Of a stretch of DNA of 17,044 nt, positions 7,879 through 15,624 are shown piece by piece. The DNA is from Ignavibacteria bacterium (GTDB lineage Bacteria; Bacteroidota; Ignavibacteria; Tepidaquicellales; Tepidaquicellaceae): assembly GCA_016719565.1 (NCBI GenBank), contig JADJYU010000017.1, positions 1 through 17,044 of the forward strand, read 5' to 3'. The position numbers were made by a program, and so were the translations under genes. The notes under the pieces are model-generated. The model saw only the letters and a list, made by a program, of their open reading frames with translations. It had not been told where the DNA came from and searched no databases. The number at the start of each line of letters is the position of its first letter. Positions within the stretch are counted from its first letter, which is position 1.

Positions 7879-8769
7879 CTAATTATAAAATTTTTCCTTA
7901 TAGATAATCAGCGCACAGGAAATCAGCCAGAAAATAGAGTTTATAATGATCGGAATATCCCTGGTAACGATCTGAGTCGGACTCTCGCCGAGATTTTTTT
8001 TATGCAGCAGATATAAATATCTGAATATCCCGTAAATAACAAAAGGAGTAGTGTAGATCAGAAGTTCAGAATGAAACGCCTGAACAGCTTTTTCTGAAAC
8101 GGTATACAGAGCGTAAGAAATGATCGTCCCGGTGGCTGCAATTGTATTCATCTGATCGACGAATACTACGTCATAATCACTTAAAACTTTTCTCTGCTTT
8201 TCAAGATTATCCTGATTCGGACCGGAGAGTTCAGCGCGTCTCTTTGAGATGCCCAGGAATAAAGAAATAAAAATTGTAGTAATGATCATCCAGCTCGAAA
8301 CGCTTACACTGATAGCGAAAGCGCCGGCTACTACTCTCAGCATGAATCCTGCTGAAATAGAGAACACATCAAGCAGTACCACATTTTTAAATTTAAAAGT
8401 ATATAGAAGATTGTTGATCAGATATAAGGAAATAGCAAATATAAATAAGAGCGGCAGTTTCAGGGAAAGCAAAGCAGTTATAATCAGAAGAACTATAAAT
8501 AAAACCTTTGCCTGTGTAATGGTAACATCACCGGCAGCGATCGGACGGAATCTCTTTTTCTTGTGAACCCTGTCTGACTCAACGTCAACAATATCATTCA
8601 GGACATACACGCTGCTTGAGATCCCGCAGAATGCAAGGAATGCAACTATGTTCGTCAGAAGCATCGGAATATCCATCAGCTTGCCGGCAAAAAGTATCGG
8701 AGCAAAGACAAACAAATTTTTTATCCATTGCTTAGGTCTTATAAGTTCAATGAGTTTAAAGAATTTCAA
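7879..8769 (-). CDS. UbiA-family prenyltransferase, decaprenyl-phosphate phosphoribosyltransferase type
   Basis: The closest described relatives transfer 5-phosphoribose from PRPP to a polyprenyl phosphate, the first committed step to lipid-linked arabinofuranose (Rv3806c/UbiA in mycobacteria). The 296-residue protein opens LIRPKQWIKNLFVFAPILFAG, typical for this subgroup, and has the first Asp motif NDIVDVESDR (residues 58-67) with KKKRFRPIAAG after it, and the second site LLDVFSISAGFMLRVVAGA (132-150). About nine membrane segments are visible. The start is TTG (8767-8769), with AGGAAA ending the preceding gene serving as its ribosome site, so translation is probably coupled. Another UbiA role (quinone, heme) is less likely because the phosphoribosyltransferase-type N-terminus is strong. 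Confidence 0.85.
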   Translation of the reverse strand: MKFFKLIELIRPKQWIKNLFVFAPILFAGKLMDIPMLLTNIVAFLAFCGISSSVYVLNDIVDVESDRVHKKKRFRPIAAGDVTITQAKVLFIVLLIITALLSLKLPLLFIFAISLYLINNLLYTFKFKNVVLLDVFSISAGFMLRVVAGAFAISVSVSSWMIITTIFISLFLGISKRRAELSGPNQDNLEKQRKVLSDYDVVFVDQMNTIAATGTIISYALYTVSEKAVQAFHSELLIYTTPFVIYGIFRYLYLLHKKNLGESPTQIVTRDIPIIINSIFWLISCALIIYKEKFYN

Positions 8770-8771
8770 AT

Positions 8772-10385
8772 TTATTTCCTGTTAAAATTAGTTTTATAGA
8801 CTTTCATTTCAATGCCTCCACAAATTGTATTTTCTTCAAGTATAGCGCTTGTGATAAACGTAAGTTCGCTGCCGTATTTATCCAGATACTCTTTAAACCA
8901 GTGATCATATATGATAATATAGGTAACATCATTTTTTTTTAATAGATAATTTAAAGAATCCAGATTATCAGCCCAGGTATAAGTCCTGTAGCGCAGGATC
9001 TCAGGCGTAATTAATCCAGCCATATCTATTACTCTGTTATTACTGAGAAAAGTAATGGCGCCGATATCATTTACAGCAATGGTCTCATTCCTTCTGACAT
9101 TCAGCTGAACCCATTCTGCGAGCTTAACCTGCTGAGAATTTATGTTATCAACATTTTTTCCAAGAGCAACTGCATACACGAAGTAATATATAAATGAGAT
9201 CAGGATTATAATAACCGGTGTTATCCTTTTCGGACGTAAATAGTCCGTGAGTTTATGGAAATATTGTTTCTGGAATACAACAACCAGTGTGTAAACTGCA
9301 ATTATATTTACAAACGGAATAAGGGGCATAGAATATCTGACATGATGACGCCAGTTCGGAATAAGAACAGATGAGATCAGAGGCAGAAAAATAGCCCAGA
9401 GAGCTATAAGATTGAGATATTTGAATTCACTGAAATATCTTTTGTAGTTACTGAAGAAATAAAAAATAAATCCAAAGTATAACAAACCTGTGACTAGATT
9501 GTCTCTCAGAAAGAAAAAGCCAACAATTCTTAGGTAATTGAAATTCGGGATCAGACTGAATCCTCCGCCCTGTCCGCGGAAAGTATTCGGAAAGAAGTGA
9601 CCGCTGACATTATAAGAGAATATCAAGTAGGGAAGAGCAATCATCAGAAAAATTAATATATACAATGCAAATTTAGAGAGATTCTCTTTAAGTGTCTTAT
9701 CTTTAACAAAGTTAAGCGTTATGCCGAATGCATAGATTGAATATATAAGCATACCCTCCGGTCTGAGTACAGCTGAAAGCGCGAACATCAGAGACGGTAA
9801 AACAGAAAATGAATCAGATCGAAGGTCTTTTAAATAAAAGTAAACTCCTGCCAGGGTAAAGAAAGTAAATAAAGTAGTTTCCATACCTGACATTGCCGCC
9901 CAGGCAAATCTGCCTGCAAAAACTGTTAAAAGTGAAATTATAAGAGACAGTTTTTGCGGTGTCAAATATGAAGGTATCTTATCATTGAATTTAAAATTAC
10001 TGCTTTGGAAGATCAGAAGTGAGATCTTATAAACAATGATACAGGAGAAAATATAAAATAAGCAGGAAAGAAAGACAGAGTTGATAATAAAATTCGGAAT
10101 GATCAGACTTGTAATACCGAGGATCACGACATACAGCGGAGAAGTGGTCCCGGCTGTCGGTTCGCCGGGATTATACTGGAAAAAATATCCTTTAATAAAG
10201 TTATCAGCGAACCGGAAATGAATCCATGTGTCATCAAGCGGTACGCCCATTTCACCGTCTGTAAAAATAAATTCAAACAGAAGATAAATTGTAATTGACA
10301 GAAGACAGGCGGTAACAATGTAAATGTAATTTTTATCCTGAGAAAACTTTAACATTAAACTGGAAAACTTTCGAAATAAGATCAT
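8772..10385 (-). CDS. GT-C-fold membrane glycosyltransferase, resembles AftB-type pentosyltransferases
   Basis: A 537-residue protein with about 11-12 membrane segments and a C-terminal extracytoplasmic domain. The first periplasmic loop carries MGVPLDDTWIHFRFADNFI (DD at residues 51-52) and YNPGEPTAGTTSPLY, the arrangement seen in GT-C enzymes that take sugar from a polyprenyl phosphate, including mycobacterial AftB-like arabinofuranosyltransferases. The C-terminal part has VNDIGAITFLSNNRVIDMAG, common in the soluble domain of such proteins. The gene ends two bases before the start of the phosphoribosyltransferase-type gene, so donor synthesis and transfer may be linked. The ATG at 10385 has no Shine-Dalgarno and follows a hairpin; Met11 (10355) is an alternative start. 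Acceptor is unknown. Confidence 0.82.
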   Translation of the reverse strand: MILFRKFSSLMLKFSQDKNYIYIVTACLLSITIYLLFEFIFTDGEMGVPLDDTWIHFRFADNFIKGYFFQYNPGEPTAGTTSPLYVVILGITSLIIPNFIINSVFLSCLFYIFSCIIVYKISLLIFQSSNFKFNDKIPSYLTPQKLSLIISLLTVFAGRFAWAAMSGMETTLFTFFTLAGVYFYLKDLRSDSFSVLPSLMFALSAVLRPEGMLIYSIYAFGITLNFVKDKTLKENLSKFALYILIFLMIALPYLIFSYNVSGHFFPNTFRGQGGGFSLIPNFNYLRIVGFFFLRDNLVTGLLYFGFIFYFFSNYKRYFSEFKYLNLIALWAIFLPLISSVLIPNWRHHVRYSMPLIPFVNIIAVYTLVVVFQKQYFHKLTDYLRPKRITPVIIILISFIYYFVYAVALGKNVDNINSQQVKLAEWVQLNVRRNETIAVNDIGAITFLSNNRVIDMAGLITPEILRYRTYTWADNLDSLNYLLKKNDVTYIIIYDHWFKEYLDKYGSELTFITSAILEENTICGGIEMKVYKTNFNRK

Positions 10386-10394
10386 TAATAAAAT

Positions 10395-10414
10395 GAGCGA
10401 GAATAATCTCGCTC
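10395..10414 (-). terminator. Hairpin between the acyl-CoA mutase and GT-C genes, probable terminator
   Basis: GAGCGAGA (10395-10402) and TCTCGCTC (10407-10414) form a perfect 8-bp stem with a 4-base loop. On the minus strand the stem is followed by ATTTTATTAAT, an interrupted T-run, which fits a moderate terminator 60 bases after the mutase stop. It also sits only 9 bases before the GT-C start codon, so it could hinder translation initiation instead. Just upstream (10438-10451 and 10459-10472) is a 14-base direct repeat GAAATTTAAAATTT. Confidence 0.45.
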
Positions 10415-10473
10415 AATATTGGATGTAACCGGATAAAGAAATTTAAAATTTTAAATCTGAAATTTAAAATTTA

Positions 10474-12138
10474 TCAGAAAACTGCCTGCTCTTCATACAC
10501 ACCGAAAACTTCTTTAAGCTCTGCGCACATCTCTCCAAGAGTAACATACTTCCTCGCGCAGTCAAGAACCGCCGGCATAAGATTAGTACCGTTTGCTGCA
10601 GTTTCCTTTAAATGCTTCAATGCATTTTTCACATCTTCCTGATTACGTGACGCCTTTAATTCTTTTAATCTTTTGACCTGTTTCGCTTCAACATCTTTCG
10701 ATATCTGTAAAATCGGAATATCTATTTTCTCATTCTCTTCTACAAAGTCATTTATACCAACTACTATTTTCTCTTTTTTATCAAGTTCAAGCTGATACTT
10801 ATATGCTGCATCGGAGATCTCTCTCTGGAAAAAACCGTTCTCAATACAGGCGATCACGCCGCCCTGTGAATCAATAAGATCGAAATATTTTTCAGCTTCA
10901 GCTTCGATATCATCTGTAAGTTTTTCCACATAGTAACTTCCGCCGAGCGGATCTGCAACGTTTATGACTCCGTGTTCATAAGCAATGATCTGCTGAGTTC
11001 TCAAAGCGATCTTAACAGCTTTATCCGAAGGCAGCGCAAGAGTTTCATCCATTGAATTAGTATGAAGACTCTGCGTACCGCCGAGTACACCGGCTAAAGC
11101 TTCGATAGCTGTTCTGACAATGTTATTTTCCGGCTGCTGCGCGGTCAGTGAGCATCCCGCAGTCTGTGTATGAAATCTCAGTGTCCATGACTTCGGATTC
11201 TTAGCGCCGTATTTATTTTTCATTCTCTTGGCGTAGATCCTCCGGGCAGCTCTGAACTTTGCGATCTCTTCAAAGAAATCAAGATGTGAATTAAAGAAAT
11301 GAGAAATTCTCGGTGCGAATGAATCCACATCCATTCCTCTTTCAATGCAGGCTTCTATATATGCGAAACCGTCAGCGAGCGTAAATGCAAGTTCCTGCAC
11401 AGCGGTAGAACCGGCTTCTCTGATGTGATATCCGCTGACACTGACAGGATTGAACTGCGGAACTTCTGTCGTGGAATACTCGATCATGTCGGTAATAATT
11501 CTCATTGATTCTTTCGGAGGATAGATATATTCTTTCTGAGCAATATATTCTTTCAGTATATCATTCTGCAGAGTGCCTCTTAGTTTTGAAAAAGGAACGC
11601 CCTGCTTTTCAGCGACAGCCAGATAGAATGCATAAACCATAATGGCAGGGGAGTTGATCGTCATTGAAGTCGATACTTTATCAAGAGGAATTCCGTCGAA
11701 GAATATTTCCATATCCTGAAGTGAAGAGATCGCAACTCCGCATATCCCGACTTCACCTTCTGAAATTGGAGCGTCAGCATCCCAGCCCATTAATGTAGGC
11801 ATATCGAAAGCTGTAGAAAGACCTGTCTGACCATGCGATAATAAATATTTAAATCTCTGATTAGTATCTTCAGGAGTACCGAATCCGGCAAACTGTCTCA
11901 TAGTCCATATTTTACCTCTGTACATATTGTGATGAATGCCGCGCGTGTAAGGATACTCTCCCGGATAGCCGACCTCATTATAATAGTCAGTTTCCTTTAC
12001 ATCTTCAGGAGTGTAGCAGATATCGAGTTCTCTTCCGCTGAGAGAAGTAAACTTCATTCCGCTTTCAGGAATCTTCGAAGCGGTTTCTTTCCATTCGGAT
12101 TTAGATATACTTTTTTTAGGCTCAGTATTATTTTTCAT
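10474..12138 (-). CDS. Acyl-CoA mutase large subunit, isobutyryl-CoA mutase-like pocket
   Basis: A 554-residue catalytic (TIM-barrel) chain of the B12-dependent methylmalonyl-CoA mutase superfamily. It lacks the C-terminal cobalamin-binding domain, so a separate small subunit is needed, as in IcmA/IcmB and HcmA/HcmB. Family motifs run YPYTRGIHHNMYRGKIWTMR, GQTGLSTAFDMPTLMG, TLQNDILKEYIAQKEYIYPP, VSVSGYHIREAGST (catalytic His238) and SLHTNSMDE. Numbered against P. shermanii mutase by my own count, the position of Tyr89 is Phe83, Arg207 is Gln201 and Ala116 is Ala110. Phe plus Gln is the described isobutyryl-CoA mutase combination; methylmalonyl-CoA mutase needs Tyr and Arg. The gene is alone between two terminator-like hairpins. 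It would often be labelled simply methylmalonyl-CoA mutase. Confidence 0.93.
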   Translation of the reverse strand: MKNNTEPKKSISKSEWKETASKIPESGMKFTSLSGRELDICYTPEDVKETDYYNEVGYPGEYPYTRGIHHNMYRGKIWTMRQFAGFGTPEDTNQRFKYLLSHGQTGLSTAFDMPTLMGWDADAPISEGEVGICGVAISSLQDMEIFFDGIPLDKVSTSMTINSPAIMVYAFYLAVAEKQGVPFSKLRGTLQNDILKEYIAQKEYIYPPKESMRIITDMIEYSTTEVPQFNPVSVSGYHIREAGSTAVQELAFTLADGFAYIEACIERGMDVDSFAPRISHFFNSHLDFFEEIAKFRAARRIYAKRMKNKYGAKNPKSWTLRFHTQTAGCSLTAQQPENNIVRTAIEALAGVLGGTQSLHTNSMDETLALPSDKAVKIALRTQQIIAYEHGVINVADPLGGSYYVEKLTDDIEAEAEKYFDLIDSQGGVIACIENGFFQREISDAAYKYQLELDKKEKIVVGINDFVEENEKIDIPILQISKDVEAKQVKRLKELKASRNQEDVKNALKHLKETAANGTNLMPAVLDCARKYVTLGEMCAELKEVFGVYEEQAVF

Positions 12139-12180
12139 AATTATAGATTATTATAGATATGGATTAACGAATATTAGCTG

Positions 12181-12188
12181 CAAATATA
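12181..12188 (-). promoter_or_regulatory. Possible Bacteroidota-type -7 box upstream of the acyl-CoA mutase
   Basis: On the minus strand TATATTTG (12188-12181) matches the Bacteroidota -7 consensus TAnnTTTG and lies 42 bases upstream of the ATG at 12138, inside a very AT-rich 200-base stretch. I see no matching TTG at -33, so the call is weak. The rest of 12189-12341 holds nothing I recognise. Confidence 0.3.
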
Positions 12189-12341
12189 TATTTTTTATGG
12201 TGGAATTGTAATTCAGAAATAAACTTAAGTAATTCATATTGTTAACAATTAGGAATGCCAGTGAAAAAGATAATTTAATTTATTGTTGATTAAAAAATGT
12301 TTAACTATAAAAAACCATTTAAATTCTACTGACTGAAAATT

Positions 12342-12376
12342 AAAAAAGCTGAAATCCGTTTTAGGAATTTCAGCTT
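12342..12376 (-). terminator. Intrinsic terminator of the DUF937 gene
   Basis: On the minus strand AAGCTGAAATTCC, a 6-base loop and GGATTTCAGCTT form a stem of about 12 pairs with one bulged base, followed directly by TTTTTT. It starts 23 bases after the stop codon of the DUF937 gene. Confidence 0.85.
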
Positions 12377-12398
12377 AGTTATTATATATAGATTTTAA

Positions 12399-12992
12399 TT
12401 ACTTATTGCCCAGCAATCCGCCGAGTATATCCATTAAACCTCCGCCCGAACCCTGACTGGACTGTTGATTGTTCTGCTGCTTATTTGTAAAAAATCCTGC
12501 GACATCATCGATGATACTTCCGTCTCCGTTCTGATCAAGGAAAGATGCAAATCCTGCTGAACCTTCACCGCTTGTATCTCTGCTTTTTGTTAAGTAACCG
12601 AGAATAAGCGGAGCAAGCATTGGTATTAACTTTGCTGCTGTGCTTCCGTCTAAATTGAAATTTTTTGTAAGCACATCCGTGACCTGTGTGCCTGAATTGC
12701 CGAGCAGACCTCCGAGATTTGCATCAAAGCTTTCCTGTTTTGATTTTTCTTCTACGAAAGAGTCAACATTATCAAGCACTCCCGGATCACCGTATTTATT
12801 CAGAATATGATCAACTCTTTCCTGTCCTCCCATTGTTTCGCTTTGTTTTTTCAGACCGCCGAGTATCATTGGCGCAAGTACAGGGATCGCCTGTTTAATA
12901 ATATTCGGATCAATGTTTAACGCTGAGCCGATTTTTTCCGGTGTATCACCGCCTGTTAAATTTCCAAGCAGACCATTGAGTATATCTGTCAT
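12399..12992 (-). CDS. DUF937 domain protein
   Basis: A 197-residue soluble protein of the DUF937 family, whose function is not known to me. It is built of two related helical repeats: SALNIDPNIIKQAIPVLAPMILGGL (about residues 23-47) and KNFNLDGSTAAKLIPMLAPLILGYL (about 109-133), each followed by a segment ending in a Gly-rich stretch. Residues 152-162 (DQNGDGSIIDD) look like a calcium-binding EF-hand or dockerin loop. The tail is Gln/Gly/Ser-rich and ends MDILGGLLGNK, echoing the N-terminal ILNGLLGNL. No signal peptide or membrane segment is seen. The ATG at 12992 has a good Shine-Dalgarno, AGGAG, 7 bases upstream, rare in this window. It is monocistronic with its own terminator. Confidence 0.85.
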   Translation of the reverse strand: MTDILNGLLGNLTGGDTPEKIGSALNIDPNIIKQAIPVLAPMILGGLKKQSETMGGQERVDHILNKYGDPGVLDNVDSFVEEKSKQESFDANLGGLLGNSGTQVTDVLTKNFNLDGSTAAKLIPMLAPLILGYLTKSRDTSGEGSAGFASFLDQNGDGSIIDDVAGFFTNKQQNNQQSSQGSGGGLMDILGGLLGNK

Positions 12993-13065
12993 TTTTATCT
13001 CCTGTGTTTAGTTTATAAAATATAAAAATTAATATTAGATTCTTTAATAAAGTTTTGTCTATTCT

Positions 13066-13329
13066 TTAGAAATCAAAATCCTGTCTTAACGGCTTATAAC
13101 CGTCAAAAAATTTTCTCAAAAGCTGATCATAAAACCAAGATAGATGTCCGATGTGCCGTCCCGGCGGACTCATGAATGCTTCTGTCTGCACAACATAATC
13201 TTCGATATCAAGAGGACTTACGATTTCAATTGTTTGATTTCTTATTTTTATAAATTCATCGAAGAGTGTACCTGTTTGTTCAATGGTTTTAATATCTTTT
13301 ATGTGAGAATCAATAATAGTATAATCCAT
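13066..13329 (-). pseudogene. Truncated EgtB-type DinB domain (ergothioneine synthase remnant)
   Basis: This 87-codon frame reads like the very N-terminus of EgtB-type sulfoxide synthases: IVSPLDIEDYVVQTEAFMSP, then HIGHLSWFYDQLL, with the two His of the DinB iron-binding helix, then FFDGYKPLRQDFDF and a stop. EgtB proteins continue at this point with an FNSYY-like motif, the rest of the DinB domain and a large FGE/sulfatase-modifying domain (over 350 further residues). None of that is present downstream in any frame: only 73 bases separate the stop from the DUF937 start. I therefore call it a 3'-deleted remnant, though a small expressed protein cannot be excluded. It is divergent from the ABC importer, with 72 bases between the two starts. 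Confidence 0.7.
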
Positions 13330-13401
13330 GAAAATAAAATTTACTTTTTTTGTATTTGAATTTTATTCATTTTAATAAATAAATGAAACTCATAAAAACG
13401 A

Positions 13402-14131
13402 ATGTTTCCCATTGAATTTCAAAATGTATCTAAATCAATAAAAGAAATTTCCATTCTACGAAATGTCAGTTTAGGATTTAAAGAAAATCATATAACTGCT
13501 GTCATTGGTAAAAGCGGCAGCGGAAAATCCACAATACTCAAAAGTATTAACGGTCTTGTAAAACCTACCAAAGGCGAAATAAAATTGTTCGGTAAAGATC
13601 TGGATTATAATAATTTAATTCCCACGAGACTTCAGATCGGCTATTCAGTGCAGGGGGACCGGACTGTTTCCGCATCTGAATATTTTTGAAAACATTTCAT
13701 TGTTGGCAAAACTCAATAACAGGACAAAGGAAGAAATAGAATTAAGAACTAAGAAGCTGATGGAAATGACGGATCTGTCACAGGAGCATGGATTGAAATT
13801 TCCATATCAGCTTTCCGGCGGTGAGCAGCAGAGAGCAGGACTTTGCAGAGCCATGATGCTGGATCCAAAAATCTTTATACTTGATGAAGCATTCGGCGCA
13901 CTGGATGTGACTACTAAATATGAAATACATTCCGAATTTTTAAACATACAAAAAACCGAACCCAGAACTATAGTACTGGTAACTCATGATCTTAACGAAG
14001 CATTTAAGCTTGCTGATGAAATTGTCATTATTGAAAAAGGGGAAATTCAGCAAAAAGGGAATAAAGAAGATATATTGAATTCTCCGGCAAATGATTTTGT
14101 GAAATATTTTACAGCATCGCAGTTGATATGA
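13402..14131 (+). CDS. Quaternary-amine-type ABC importer, ATP-binding subunit, one frameshift
   Basis: The ATPase energises uptake through the permease encoded next. Visible motifs are Walker A GKSGSGKST (residues 36-44), Q-loop VQGTGLFPHLNIFENI once corrected, signature LSGGEQQR, Walker B IFILDEAFGALD and H-loop VTHD. The LFPHLNIFENI stretch and partner gene place it with the OpuCA/ProV/EgtV-type ATPases. It lacks the CBS domains that many OpuCA/ProV proteins carry at the C-terminus; it ends ANDFVKYFTASQLI at about 243 residues. The frame break is the run of five G at 13653-13657: removing one G restores the frame. The last four bases overlap the start of the next gene (ATGA), so the two are translationally coupled. 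Confidence 0.93.
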
Positions 14132-15624
14132 AAAATATATTACTCATTATATTGGTTTTATTTTCTTTTGCGAAATTGAATTCCCAAACTATAAAAGTCG
14201 GTGCTAAGCATTTTAATGAAGGATATATTTTAAGTGAGATTCTTAGTCAGCTGTTGGAAAGGAATGGATACGAAGTCGAAAGAAAGTTCAATCTCGGCGG
14301 GACGTTGATCTGCTACGAAGCTTTGATAAACGGTGACATAGATCTTTATCCCGAATACACCGGCACGATCTCGGAAGCTATTCTGAAGATGAAGGATAAA
14401 GTAGATTATAATCAACTAAAGATAGCATTGAATAAAGACGAGTTGGATATTTCCGGAGAGTATGGTTTTAATAATACATATGCATTTGCTGTAAAAAATA
14501 AAACCGCTGAATCATTATCACTGAATAATATTTCAGATCTGAAAAAACATCCCGAGCTGAAGATCGGTCTGAGTTATGAATTCCTCGAAAGGGAAGACGG
14601 CTGGAAAAATCTGTCAAAAGTTTATGGATTAAATCAAAAACCTTTCGGACTTGAACACGGGCTTGCTTATAAAGCTCTTGACGACGGACAAATAATGCTG
14701 ACTGATGTTTATTCTACTGATGGTGAAATACCCAGATACGATCTGAAAATTCTTAATGACGATAAAAACTTTTCCCAAAATATTCTGCAGTAACATTTTA
14801 TAAAACTGATATTAATGACAGAATAAAAAGTATATTGAATTCTCTCACGGGAAATATCACCGAAGAGGAAATGCAAAAGATGAATTCTAAAGTGCTGTTT
14901 GAAAATAGATCTTTTGCTGAAGTGGCAGAAGAGTTTATCAAAAACAAAAAACTTTATACTGGCATTGATGAACAGAATATTCCAAAAAATGAAAGTATCA
15001 TAAGTGAGATCTTTCCCAAGCTCCTGCAGCATTTGAAATTAACTTTCATAGCATTGTTAATTTCAATATTGATCGCATTGCCTTCGGGTATTTTTATTTA
15101 CATGCATCCTTCATTTTCAAAACCGGTTTTATATCTGACGGGACTTCTTCAGACAATTCCGTCTATTGCATTACTGGCATTTATGATACCTTTGTTTGGA
15201 ATAGGATTTTTACCGGCAGTGATTGCTCTGTTTCTATACGGATTATTGCCGATACTGAGAAATACGGCTATTGCTTTATTCTCTGTTGATCCATTATTAA
15301 AAGAAGGCTGAAGGAATGGGACTGACGAGATCACAGAAACTATTTAACATTGAGTTACCCTTGTCCATGCCGACTATATTAGCAGGGATCAGAACTGCTG
15401 CAGTAATAAATATCGGGACAGCAACACTTGCTGCATTTATAGGAGCAGGAGGTCTTGGAGAATTTATAGTAACCGGACTTGCTTTGAATAATACCGGATT
15501 AATTTTGATGGGAGCTGTACCTGCGGCATTGCTTATGATAGTTACGGAAATATTATTTGAAGTTCTTGAAAAGTATGTTACTCCGGAATATTTGAAGAGG
15601 GATAAAACTATTTCGGAACATTAA
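14128..15624 (+). CDS. Fused substrate-binding protein and permease of a quaternary-amine-type ABC importer, two frameshifts
   Basis: Corrected, this is one protein of about 498 residues. The N-terminus is a signal peptide (MKNILLIILVLFSFAKLNSQ) followed by an OpuBC/ProX-type binding domain with VGAKHFNEGYILSEIL, NLGGTLICYEALINGDIDLY and PEYTGT. After about residue 290 comes an OpuB/OpuCB permease with five membrane segments, including LQTIPSIALLAFMIPLFGIG, the EAA loop KEAEGMGLTRSQ and INIGTATLAAFIGAGGLG. Frame breaks are at the T-run 14770-14773 (one T short) and at GG 15306-15307 (one G too many). Domain order is binding protein first, opposite to OpuA-type and EgtU-type fusions where it is last. 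Ligand could be a betaine, choline, carnitine or ergothioneine. The 3' end overlaps the opposing M23 gene by 17 bases. Confidence 0.9.
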
